A stretch of DNA of 64,000 nt. Origin: an uncultured Carboxylicivirga sp. (GTDB lineage: Bacteria; Bacteroidota; Bacteroidia; Bacteroidales; Marinilabiliaceae). This document shows positions 8,406 through 15,989 of this stretch, in pieces. Both the position numbers and the translations under genes were made by a program. The DNA is taken from assembly GCF_963674565.1 (NCBI RefSeq), contig NZ_OY771430.1, forward strand, positions 1,736,001-1,800,000. The letters run 5' to 3'. A model generated the notes under the pieces. The model had not been told where the DNA came from. It ran no database searches and worked only from the letters and a program-made list of their open reading frames with translations. The stretch's first letter is position 1; every line of letters begins with the position of its first letter.

Positions 8406-9815
8406 TTATTTCTTTATCTGCACCACATACAATTGCCCGTGGGAGAATCGTGAAACTTTAATGGCAGTTCCTTTTTCGATATAACCCGTTTCGGCCACAG
8501 CATCATAAACCTCATCATTTATTTCAACTTTACCCGATGGTCTGAGCGTTGTGTTAGCTATTCCACTCTCTCCTACCAACTCCTTCATGGATGCTTCCAC
8601 CCCAATATATCCCAACTCAACATTTTCTTCTGTTGTTAAAGCAATTCTGGCTCCCAAACCACTGTTGGTTGTCAATATTTTTTTACTGATGTAAATAATC
8701 GCCAATAAAGATCCAAATAATCCTGACAAAACAATTCCTAATGCTTCCAACAGTTTATTAAAACCAACAGGTTCAAAATCAAATAAGTCATTATCGAGCA
8801 TACTAAAAGTAAGTCCTAACACAACTAATGTTATACCAGAAACACCGGCCACCCCAAAACCGGGTATTACAAATACCTCGAGCCCTATCAAGACTAAACC
8901 GACAACAAAAAGAATTATTTCCCAGTTAGCAGCCAAACCATCGATGTACAAGGGTGCAAAATACAAGATAGCAGCTAAACCTGCTGCAGCAAGAGGAAAA
9001 CCAACTCCTGGTGTTTGCAGCTCAAAATAGATACCACCCATAATAATCAGTATCAATATACCTTGCAGAATAGGACTGGTTAGAAAACCCTTTAATCCAT
9101 CGTAAAACGAAGGTTCAAAGTTGTACATTTCATATTCTTCAATATCCAAATGTGTCAGCACCTCTTTCAGGTTGTTTGCTTTACCTTCGCAAAACCCGTT
9201 AAGGATAGCTTCTTCGGTTGTAAAGGTTAAAATTTTACCTGTATCAATAACACCTTCAATATAGATACTTTCATCTACCATAGCCTCAGCAATATGGGGA
9301 TCGCGACGCCACACATAAGTTGTATCTTTTCCAATAACTACAGTATCTTTTCCATGTGCCTCGGCAGTTGCTCTGATGGTCGAACGCATGTACGACTGAT
9401 ATTTATCTGGCATCTTTTCTCCACTCTGATTCACTACAGTGGCTGCACCAATATTAGCACCGGGACGCATATAAATGCTGTCACAGGCTATAGATATCAG
9501 CGCACCAGCCGAAGCTGCATTATTATCAATAAACACATGTACCGGAATAGGGCTGTTTAAAATCTTGGTACGGATAGAGTCAGCATAAACAACCTGACCA
9601 CCGTAGGTATTCATATGTAAAAGAATCACATCAGCATTCATCGCTTCAGCTTCAGCAAAAGCCTCCTGGGTATGAATCCATGAGGTACTACCTATTTCAC
9701 GAAAAATTTTGAAGGTATATACTTTTTTAACTGAATCGTTCATCACTTCAGTGTTCTGTGCAAACACCATTATTGAAAGCAATAAAGAAAATAACAGGGC
9801 AAATTTTCGGTACAT
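8406..9815 (-). CDS. NfeD-family membrane serine protease (ClpP-class, long form)
   Basis: A long-form NfeD protein of 469 residues. After a signal peptide (MYRKFALLFSLLLSIMVFAQ) comes a ClpP/crotonase-like serine protease domain (about 30-235) with the nucleophile Ser102 in NNAASAGALIS. A cluster of four or five membrane helices (about 250-375) and a C-terminal OB-fold NfeD domain (about 390-469) follow. Relatives (PH1510 type) cleave stomatin-like proteins and act in membrane quality control, usually beside a stomatin/flotillin gene. No such gene is adjacent here. The protease domain faces the periplasm given the signal peptide (inference). Confidence 0.88.
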   Translation of the reverse strand: MYRKFALLFSLLLSIMVFAQNTEVMNDSVKKVYTFKIFREIGSTSWIHTQEAFAEAEAMNADVILLHMNTYGGQVVYADSIRTKILNSPIPVHVFIDNNAASAGALISIACDSIYMRPGANIGAATVVNQSGEKMPDKYQSYMRSTIRATAEAHGKDTVVIGKDTTYVWRRDPHIAEAMVDESIYIEGVIDTGKILTFTTEEAILNGFCEGKANNLKEVLTHLDIEEYEMYNFEPSFYDGLKGFLTSPILQGILILIIMGGIYFELQTPGVGFPLAAAGLAAILYFAPLYIDGLAANWEIILFVVGLVLIGLEVFVIPGFGVAGVSGITLVVLGLTFSMLDNDLFDFEPVGFNKLLEALGIVLSGLFGSLLAIIYISKKILTTNSGLGARIALTTEENVELGYIGVEASMKELVGESGIANTTLRPSGKVEINDEVYDAVAETGYIEKGTAIKVSRFSHGQLYVVQIKK

Positions 9816-9930
9816 AGTGAGTTGTTTTATTTATAAAAATAGAAAATTTTGATGTTAATTATACAGTTTACTTCTACTACCCTTCAATAAATAATAACAA
9901 CAGCCAATAATCAATTCATTATAAAACAAG

Positions 9931-9963
9931 AAACCTGAATTCCGTTAGAAAGAATTCAGGTTT
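9931..9963 (-). terminator. Terminator downstream of yccF
   Basis: A perfect 12-bp stem (AAACCTGAATTC and GAATTCAGGTTT) with a 9-base loop, followed on the minus strand by a T-rich run. It lies between the YccF gene and the NfeD gene. Confidence 0.75.
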
Positions 9964-10044
9964 AGAACAGGATAATGTTTTTTTAGTCTACATTTTAATT
10001 TTATGAATAATTATGACCGTGACCTAACTATTCAATCGCAATAA

Positions 10045-10500
10045 CTAGGCAAATGCCTTATCAACTTGAGCTTTTGCTTTACGTGAAGCCACTTCATCAG
10101 CAACTGCTTTAGAAACACAAGTTTTATTTATTGGATTAAAATATGTTCCCAATGATTTTGCTAAAACCAAAGCAACAGGAATACCAACTAATGAAATAAA
10201 CAATCCAACAATTTGAAAAATAGTCACAACTGCCAAAAACAATCCGAATGGGAAATAAAGTATTCTGACAATTATTCCAAAGGTCTTCCATGCTGCATTT
10301 TGCTCAACTTCCATATCACTTTGACTAATCATTGAATTTGAAAAAGGAGCCAGTAAAAATTTAGATAGTTGAATCAATCCCAATCCTATTGGAGCACCAA
10401 TAACAGTTATTACAAATAAACCACCAATAAGAAAAGTACTCAACGCTGAAAGAAATCCAAAAAATGGGAAATGCCATAAAATGTTACCTAATGTTCTCAT
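10045..10500 (-). CDS. yccF: YccF-domain inner membrane protein
   Basis: A 151-residue integral membrane protein with two YccF (DUF307) repeats. The first is seen as MRTLGNILWHFPFFGFLSAL followed by VITVIGAPIGLGLIQLSKF and the segment LLAPFSNS. The second contains LYFPFGLFLAVVTIFQIVGLFISLVGIPVALVLAKSL. The family is widespread and its function is unknown. The last ~25 residues are a soluble Ala/Lys-rich tail. It has its own terminator downstream. Confidence 0.88.
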   Translation of the reverse strand: MRTLGNILWHFPFFGFLSALSTFLIGGLFVITVIGAPIGLGLIQLSKFLLAPFSNSMISQSDMEVEQNAAWKTFGIIVRILYFPFGLFLAVVTIFQIVGLFISLVGIPVALVLAKSLGTYFNPINKTCVSKAVADEVASRKAKAQVDKAFA

Positions 10501-10564
10501 AAAAAGATTAATTTAAAATAATTTGGTTACCCTACTCATAAAGCTTTTCGGTTCCGCTTAAGTT

Positions 10565-10601
10565 TTTGAACTGTGCGCAAGGGCACTTAATTCAGTTCAA
10601 A
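10565..10601. repeat. Nested inverted repeat between yccF and AraC-type regulator
   Basis: TTTGAACTG (10565-10573) pairs with CAGTTCAAA (10593-10601), and inside them GTGC (10573-10576) faces GCAC (10583-10586). There is no T-tract on either side, so it is not a clear terminator. It may be a protein-binding site or an RNA hairpin at the end of the regulator transcript. Confidence 0.35.
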
Positions 10602-10681
10602 TCTATCGCGAGAAACCCTTGTGAACAAAGAATAGTTGTTTGAATGGATCTATTCGGACAAGTATAGATCGAGAAGTTTTA

Positions 10682-12211
10682 CTATACCAATTCCACAACT
10701 TCGTTAGTTTGGCGATTCCGGTAATTGGATGGTGTATCTCCGTTTGAATTAACAAATGCGGTATAAAAAGAAGAACGGGATTTAAAACCAACTTCGATGG
10801 CTATTCCTTCAATTGATAGATGATCCTTTTCTTTATTTTGCAATAGTAGCATTGATTCTTCTATACGAAACTGGTTAATATATTGATTAAAGGACTTACC
10901 TGATTTTTCATTAATTACTTCAGAAAGGGTGGTTCTATTAGTCTTTAATTTCTGAGCTAATGAAATAAGTGTCAGATCAGGATCAAGAAATACCTTTCTT
11001 TCTGTCATGAATTTCTCTAGTTGTAGCCAAAGATTTAATTTCTCATCATTTAAAATTCTGGGCTTCGTTTTCTCAATTGAATTAACTCTGATACTTGCAA
11101 GCCATTTTTTCTTATTATGATGCTTAAGTCTAAAATGCAATACAACAGAAAATATTAAAAAACCAATAACAGAATAAATAATTTTCCACTTTATATTTTT
11201 TAAAATATCGGTAAGTCGTGTTATCGTTTTATTTTTTTCTTTAATCCCGTATTGTATTTGCATCTCACTGAGATCTGATCGCCAATTTTCTTTCTCCAGC
11301 GAATCCTTATAAGCATAGAAATACCTTAAATATTTATTACTTAGTTCATATTCATGCATTTTCTCATAAATCTCCGCCAAGCCTTTGTAGTTATTTTCAA
11401 CAAATGGTACATAATTAGCTCTAATTGAATATGGTAATGCTTTATTATAATAAAAAAGAGCTGAGTCCAATTGATTATGTATCCCATGATATTGAGCAAT
11501 TCCCAATAAAACATCAGACATCCCTAATGGCGAATTAGCTTTACTTTGCATGCTATAAGCCTGCATAAGCCAATATTCCACACTGTCTTCCTTTATTTCT
11601 TGGTAATATTGACTAAGATTAAGAGCTGCAAAGCCGGCATTTTCATAGACGTTATTCTGCTCATATAGGCTAAAAGAAGTATTGTATAATTCCTGAATTG
11701 AGATTTTTGAAGAAGTAAACTTACAACCTCTGAGTATATTCCCAATCGTTAAATAACAATATGCTTTTTCAAGTGGTGAGAACCTTGCCTGAATAGAGTC
11801 GAAGTTTTCGTTAAAAAAATTAATGGCCATTAAAGTATCACCAGCAGCCACACCTAACCCCACCATATTAAGTAACATAAAAGTTTTTGCAAGCTTATCG
11901 GGTTCTTCATTGATCGCTGTCTGATAACATTGATGTGATTTAATCGGGTCTCCCACATCATTATAACAGATGCCCAATATAACATTAGCCTTACTGTAAT
12001 GATGGTCGGTTAAAACCACATATTGCGAATCGGCTTTAGTTGCCAACATAATAGCTTCCTGAATATTTCTTTCATTAAGATTTATTTTGGCTTGCTTGCA
12101 CAATTCCTTATAATCAAAGGATTCTACTTGTGACAAATTCTTTACTTGTCCGGATAAACAAATTGAATATAACAGAGGCAGAAATACCACATATTTTTTA
12201 AATAATCTCAT
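10682..12211 (-). CDS. Membrane-anchored TPR sensor with AraC-type DNA-binding domain
   Basis: A 509-residue one-component regulator. A signal-like N-terminus (MRLFKKYVVFLPLLYSICLSGQ) is followed by about 280 residues of TPR-like helices predicted to lie in the periplasm. One membrane helix (about 338-358, KIIYSVIGFLIFSVVLHF) and a cytoplasmic AraC HTH domain (about 395-505, with LAQKLKTNRTTLSEVINEKSGKSFNQYINQFRIEE and IAIEVGFKSRSSFYTAFV) complete it. This architecture is common in Bacteroidota. The divergent neighbour is a GH43 glycosidase, which is a plausible target (inference). A -7 box overlapping a tandem repeat lies just upstream. Confidence 0.88.
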   Translation of the reverse strand: MRLFKKYVVFLPLLYSICLSGQVKNLSQVESFDYKELCKQAKINLNERNIQEAIMLATKADSQYVVLTDHHYSKANVILGICYNDVGDPIKSHQCYQTAINEEPDKLAKTFMLLNMVGLGVAAGDTLMAINFFNENFDSIQARFSPLEKAYCYLTIGNILRGCKFTSSKISIQELYNTSFSLYEQNNVYENAGFAALNLSQYYQEIKEDSVEYWLMQAYSMQSKANSPLGMSDVLLGIAQYHGIHNQLDSALFYYNKALPYSIRANYVPFVENNYKGLAEIYEKMHEYELSNKYLRYFYAYKDSLEKENWRSDLSEMQIQYGIKEKNKTITRLTDILKNIKWKIIYSVIGFLIFSVVLHFRLKHHNKKKWLASIRVNSIEKTKPRILNDEKLNLWLQLEKFMTERKVFLDPDLTLISLAQKLKTNRTTLSEVINEKSGKSFNQYINQFRIEESMLLLQNKEKDHLSIEGIAIEVGFKSRSSFYTAFVNSNGDTPSNYRNRQTNEVVELV

Positions 12212-12215
12212 ATAT

Positions 12216-12236
12216 TCAAACTTGAGTCAAACTTAA
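12216..12236 (-). promoter_or_regulatory. -7 box with 11-bp-spaced direct repeat before the AraC-type regulator
   Basis: On the minus strand TAAGTTTG (12228-12235) fits TAnnTTTG, which would give a leader of about ten bases before the ATG at 12211. The same stretch holds two TCAAACTT copies on the plus strand (12216-12223 and 12227-12234), 11 bases apart, about one helical turn. Confidence 0.45.
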
Positions 12237-12503
12237 TTCAAGAAATTCCTATGATATTTGTAGCAAACAGAAAAACAATTTTACAAAATATTAAACAATT
12301 ATCACTCAATAACAAGTTTCATTCATAAACAAAAAACGCAATTTAATGTAAAATTCAACCACTTACCCTCCTCATTTTCTAGTAACTGATCACAAACCAT
12401 ACAGTGTAGATAATGATATAAAATATTAGAAACTGATTGTCTGATTATGAATATGTACTCCATTTTTGCTCAAATATCCTCCTTTCAGCTAAACAAAGAG
12501 ATG
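12237..12503. other. Divergent control region between AraC-type regulator and GH43 gene
   Basis: An AT-rich stretch between the regulator promoter and the GH43 promoter. I see no hairpin or RNA gene. Confidence 0.3.
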
Positions 12504-12511
12504 TACTTTTG
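12504..12511 (+). promoter_or_regulatory. Bacteroidota -7 box of the GH43 gene
   Basis: TACTTTTG fits TAnnTTTG, with TTTC about 17 bases upstream (12483-12486). Transcription would start near 12518. That argues against the in-frame TTG at 12520 and for the ATG at 12556 as the start of the GH43 gene. Confidence 0.55.
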
Positions 12512-12555
12512 TTAGGCAATTGGCATTTTTGGAAACAATCAAAAAAACAAGTTAT

Positions 12556-13599
12556 ATGAAAATGAATAAACAACTGTTGGTATTTGGATGTGCTCTTACT
12601 CTAGGAGCCATATCATGTAATCAACCACAAACAGAGAAAAAATCAACACCAGAATTAAGCACAGTAGAATTGGAGAAAATGGCTGATAAACCTGGCAATC
12701 CAATAATCACCCATAAATACACTGCCGATCCTGCAACATTGGTTTATAACGACACGGTTTATTTATATGCCGGACATGATGAAGCACCTGCCGGCCACAA
12801 TGGATATGTACTAAACGAATGGCTGATTTTTAAATCAACTGATTTAAAAAACTGGGAAGAACACCCTGTTCCATTCCGTGTTAATGAATTTGAATGGGCA
12901 GCAGGAAGTGCATGGGCAGCTCAGACCATTGAAAAAGATGGGAAATTTTATTGGTTTGTAACCGCCTACCATGGTCCAACCAATGGATTTGCAATTGGCG
13001 TTGCGGTAGCAGATAGTCCTACAGGACCGTTTGTTGATGCCATTGGTGCACCACTTGTCACAACTGACATGACTCCGGCCCCATTCAAGATTGATGACGG
13101 TAAAAGAGATATGAACTGGGATGATATTGATCCAACAGTATTTACCGATGAAGACGGCCAAACCTACATTTTTTGGGGAAATTCATCGCTTAAATGGGCA
13201 AAATTAAAAGACAACCTGATTGAGTTGGACGGTGACATTAACTACCTTGAAGTACCTCATTTTGTTGAAGCTCCTTGGGTACATAAAAAAGGTGATTGGT
13301 ACTACCTGACATATTCTTATAAATTTCCTGAAAAAACAGCCTATGCAATGAGCAAAAGCATCACCGGTCCATGGGAATTTAAAGGCATCATTAATGAAGT
13401 GGCAGGAAATTGCAACACAAATCACCAGGCTATACTTGAGTACAAAGGTAAAGATTACTTTGTGTATCACAATGGTAGCATACCTACCGATGGAGGCAGT
13501 TTCCGTCGTTCTGTTTGTATCGACAATTTATACTACAACCCGGATGGAACTATCAAAAAGATTATCATGACTTCAGAAGGAGTTGACACGATAAAATAA
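12556..13599 (+). CDS. Glycoside hydrolase family 43 lipoprotein (arabinosidase/xylosidase type)
   Basis: A five-bladed propeller glycosidase. The three acidic residues of GH43 are visible: the base Asp in HKYTADPATLV, the pKa-modulating Asp in DIDPTVF, and the acid Glu in FVEAPWVHKKG. GH43 enzymes mostly release alpha-L-arabinofuranose or beta-D-xylose from side chains, and some cut galactan. The substrate cannot be fixed from sequence. The start is the ATG at 12556 (MKMNKQLLVFGC), giving a lipoprotein signal whose lipobox is GAISC. The upstream TTG at 12520 would be almost leaderless. The gene stands alone with promoter and terminator, opposite a TPR/AraC regulator. Confidence 0.88.
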   Translation: MKMNKQLLVFGCALTLGAISCNQPQTEKKSTPELSTVELEKMADKPGNPIITHKYTADPATLVYNDTVYLYAGHDEAPAGHNGYVLNEWLIFKSTDLKNWEEHPVPFRVNEFEWAAGSAWAAQTIEKDGKFYWFVTAYHGPTNGFAIGVAVADSPTGPFVDAIGAPLVTTDMTPAPFKIDDGKRDMNWDDIDPTVFTDEDGQTYIFWGNSSLKWAKLKDNLIELDGDINYLEVPHFVEAPWVHKKGDWYYLTYSYKFPEKTAYAMSKSITGPWEFKGIINEVAGNCNTNHQAILEYKGKDYFVYHNGSIPTDGGSFRRSVCIDNLYYNPDGTIKKIIMTSEGVDTIK

Positions 13600-13622
13600 A
13601 ATAATTAAAACACTAGTATAAT

Positions 13623-13649
13623 GGAGGTTCATTTGAGCCTCCTTTTTTT
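13623..13649 (+). terminator. Terminator of the GH43 gene
   Basis: GGAGG pairs with CCTCC (extendable by a G-T and further pairs), followed by seven T. Confidence 0.85.
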
Positions 13650-13772
13650 GTTTCAAAAAATGTAGTAATCTAAACGAGAACTATACGAATGGCAAGACAG
13701 GAATGAATCATCAAAGACTAATTCGAAAAACATGAGGACTGAAAGTAATGAGCTGCAAACATTACTAAATAA

Positions 13773-13804
13773 AAAGGGGTAAGCTCTTTCGAACCTACCC
13801 CTTT
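13773..13804 (-). terminator. Terminator of the biotin-enzyme operon
   Basis: A 9-bp stem (AAAGGGGTA and TACCCCTTT) with a T-run on the minus strand. It lies just past the stop codon of the carboxyltransferase/biotin carrier gene. Confidence 0.82.
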
Positions 13805-13833
13805 GGCAATTATATATTCTGTATTTGTAGAGC

Positions 13834-15744
13834 CTATGCTTCTTTTGGTTCAATAACCATTAAAACATCTCCTTTTGAAACTGAATCACCTGAATCAAAT
13901 TTGATTTCTGTAACAACACCGTTAACAGTTGACTCAAGGTTATTCATCATTTTCATTGCTTCTAAAACCACTACCGTTTCACCTACAGCAACCTCATCAC
14001 CCACTTTCTTCTTGTACTCAACCACCATACCTGGTATAGGAGCATGCAAGCTACCACTGGCTTCCACTTCTTTCGCTTTGTCTTCTTTCTTACGACGCAC
14101 ACGACCTGGGGCTGCAGCAGCATAAGGATCGTTAATTTCAACAGTAAATGTTTCACCATCTACAGTTACTTCCAACTCACGACCATTACCGTTTTTAGCT
14201 TTAGAAGTTAACTCACCAGAAAGAGCTTTTTTAACCAACTCTTCTTCTTTCTTAACTTCTTCCATGGTTTTACCTTTCCATTCGGCTGGCACTTCTTCAC
14301 CTGAATATTTCCATTTCAAGAAACGCTTACCAGTTACAGGGTATAAAGCAACCAATACTTCGTCGTCGATATCTTTAGCTAATTCAGCAAATTCTGTTTT
14401 AACCCCTTCCATTTCTGGCTCTAAGATACTTCCAGGACGTTCAGTAATTGGATTCTCGCCACGAGGATAGTCTTTCAAAGCTTTTTTCATTACTTCAGGA
14501 TTGATTGGCTTGGTAGTTTTTCCATACAATCCGTAACAAAGGTCTTTTACCTCTTTGGTAATTTGAGCATACTCGCCTTCAAATTTATCAAACAACACAT
14601 TGTTTACTGTTTGAACACCTACGATCTGTGAAGTTGGTGTTACCAAAGGAATACTACCAAGATCCTTACGTACTTTAGGTAATAAACGGAATACTTCTGG
14701 TAATTTATCCAATGCATCCATTGCTTTCAACTGGTTAACCAAGTTAGATAACATACCTCCTGGTGTTTGGTGAAGCAATACATTGATATCAGTTGTAGAA
14801 TATTTAGGACTGTTATCAAGGTGCTTGTATTTAGGTATGTATTTTTCCATTTCATCAGCAATCGCTGTGATCTTTTTAATATCCATACCTGAATCGCGAT
14901 TAGTACCTAATAACGACATGATGATTGGCTCAACAGCCGCATGAGAAGTACGGTAAGCGTAAGGTCCGATACAAGTATCCACGATGTCGATACCAGCCTC
15001 GATAGCTTTGAAGATTGCCAAATCACCCATACCCGATGTAAAGTGAGTATGCAGGTTCAATGGAATATCAGTGAACTGTTTAATTTCGCGAACCATGTTA
15101 TAAATGTCGTAAGGAGCAATCAAACCTGCCATATCTTTGATACAGATTGAATCAACACCAAACTCAACTAATTCTTTTACTTTGTTAAGGTAGTAATCCA
15201 TGTTATACACTTCACCACCTAAACGAGGCTCAGTTAAAGTATAACATACAACACCCTGAAAATGCTTACCATTATCTTTGATAACCTTTGCTGCAGTTTC
15301 GAAGTTACGGTAATCATTCAATGCATCGAAACAACGGAAAATATCCATACCATTATCGATAGCACGTTGAACAAATGCCTGTACAACATCATCAGCATAG
15401 TTACGGTAACCAACTACGTTCTGTCCGCGAAGAAGCATAGAGAACGGAGTCTTAGGCATGTATTTTTTTAATGTACGTAATCTCTCCCATGGATCTTCAC
15501 CCAGGTAACGGTGCATGGTATCAAATGTAGCTCCACCCCATGTTTCAACAGCGTTGTAACCAGCGTCATCAATCATTTCAGCAACAGGCAACATATCTTC
15601 TGTACGGCCACGAGTTGCAAACAATGATTGATGTCCGTCGCGTAGGCTGACATCATTAATTTTAATTGGATTTTCCGCTTTAGGACGATCCGCGTTATAT
15701 TGTACTTGGGTCATCTCCAGGACCCCGTGTTTATCGAATTTCAT
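13834..15744 (-). CDS. Carboxyltransferase (OadA/PycB/5S type) fused to biotin carboxyl carrier domain
   Basis: A 636-residue enzyme that moves CO2 between biotin and pyruvate/oxaloacetate. The N-terminal TIM barrel starts with DVSLRDGHQSLFATR and has the carboxylated Lys203 in SICIKDMAG and the metal-site HTHFTSG. A conserved carboxylase domain follows. An Ala/Lys-rich linker leads to a biotinyl domain with EAMKMMN, the biotinylated Lys598 being 38 residues from the end. It is the last gene of a three-gene operon with a CoA carboxyltransferase and a 62-residue protein. There is no biotin carboxylase and no OadB pump gene, so a transcarboxylase role in propionate formation is plausible (inference). 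An oxaloacetate decarboxylase alpha chain or pyruvate carboxylase B chain is the alternative. Confidence 0.9.
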   Translation of the reverse strand: MKFDKHGVLEMTQVQYNADRPKAENPIKINDVSLRDGHQSLFATRGRTEDMLPVAEMIDDAGYNAVETWGGATFDTMHRYLGEDPWERLRTLKKYMPKTPFSMLLRGQNVVGYRNYADDVVQAFVQRAIDNGMDIFRCFDALNDYRNFETAAKVIKDNGKHFQGVVCYTLTEPRLGGEVYNMDYYLNKVKELVEFGVDSICIKDMAGLIAPYDIYNMVREIKQFTDIPLNLHTHFTSGMGDLAIFKAIEAGIDIVDTCIGPYAYRTSHAAVEPIIMSLLGTNRDSGMDIKKITAIADEMEKYIPKYKHLDNSPKYSTTDINVLLHQTPGGMLSNLVNQLKAMDALDKLPEVFRLLPKVRKDLGSIPLVTPTSQIVGVQTVNNVLFDKFEGEYAQITKEVKDLCYGLYGKTTKPINPEVMKKALKDYPRGENPITERPGSILEPEMEGVKTEFAELAKDIDDEVLVALYPVTGKRFLKWKYSGEEVPAEWKGKTMEEVKKEEELVKKALSGELTSKAKNGNGRELEVTVDGETFTVEINDPYAAAAPGRVRRKKEDKAKEVEASGSLHAPIPGMVVEYKKKVGDEVAVGETVVVLEAMKMMNNLESTVNGVVTEIKFDSGDSVSKGDVLMVIEPKEA

Positions 15745-15788
15745 CTTTATTCCTTTTTTAAATGATTTGCATCGGTTTAAACCGACAA

Positions 15789-15977
15789 TTAAACAGCTTT
15801 CATCATCAACCTACCTTTGCGTTGTACATTGGTACGGTTATTCATGATCATTCCTTTACCCATTGCAGCCCAATTGTTGGCAGGTTTTACAACTTCAGCA
15901 GCTGCTGCTTTTTCCTGTTCCAGATAATAGGCTACTGCTATCATTGCAGCTTTTCTTTTCTTTTCTCTTTCTGTCAT
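15789..15977 (-). CDS. Small OadG-tail/MmdE-like subunit of biotin enzyme complex
   Basis: A 62-residue soluble, basic protein lying 12 bases after the CoA carboxyltransferase gene and 44 bases before the carboxyltransferase/biotin gene. It starts with a charged helix (MTEREKKRKAAMIAVAYYLEQEK), then an Ala/Val stretch, and ends with NNWAAMGKGMIMNNR. This pattern (helix with A-I-A-x-A-x-Y-L, then W..xG..xxMNNR) resembles the cytoplasmic tail of OadG/MmdD subunits. Veillonella has a similar small MmdE subunit made of that tail only (family knowledge). The membrane helix of OadG is missing. Its likely job is to dock the two transferases to each other (inference). Confidence 0.7.
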   Translation of the reverse strand: MTEREKKRKAAMIAVAYYLEQEKAAAAEVVKPANNWAAMGKGMIMNNRTNVQRKGRLMMKAV

Positions 15978-15989
15978 GATAATGCTATT

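Noticed and set aside
13653..13853. Minus-strand frame between the GH43 and biotin-enzyme genes
   Set aside because: It runs across the operon terminator hairpin and has no supporting feature.
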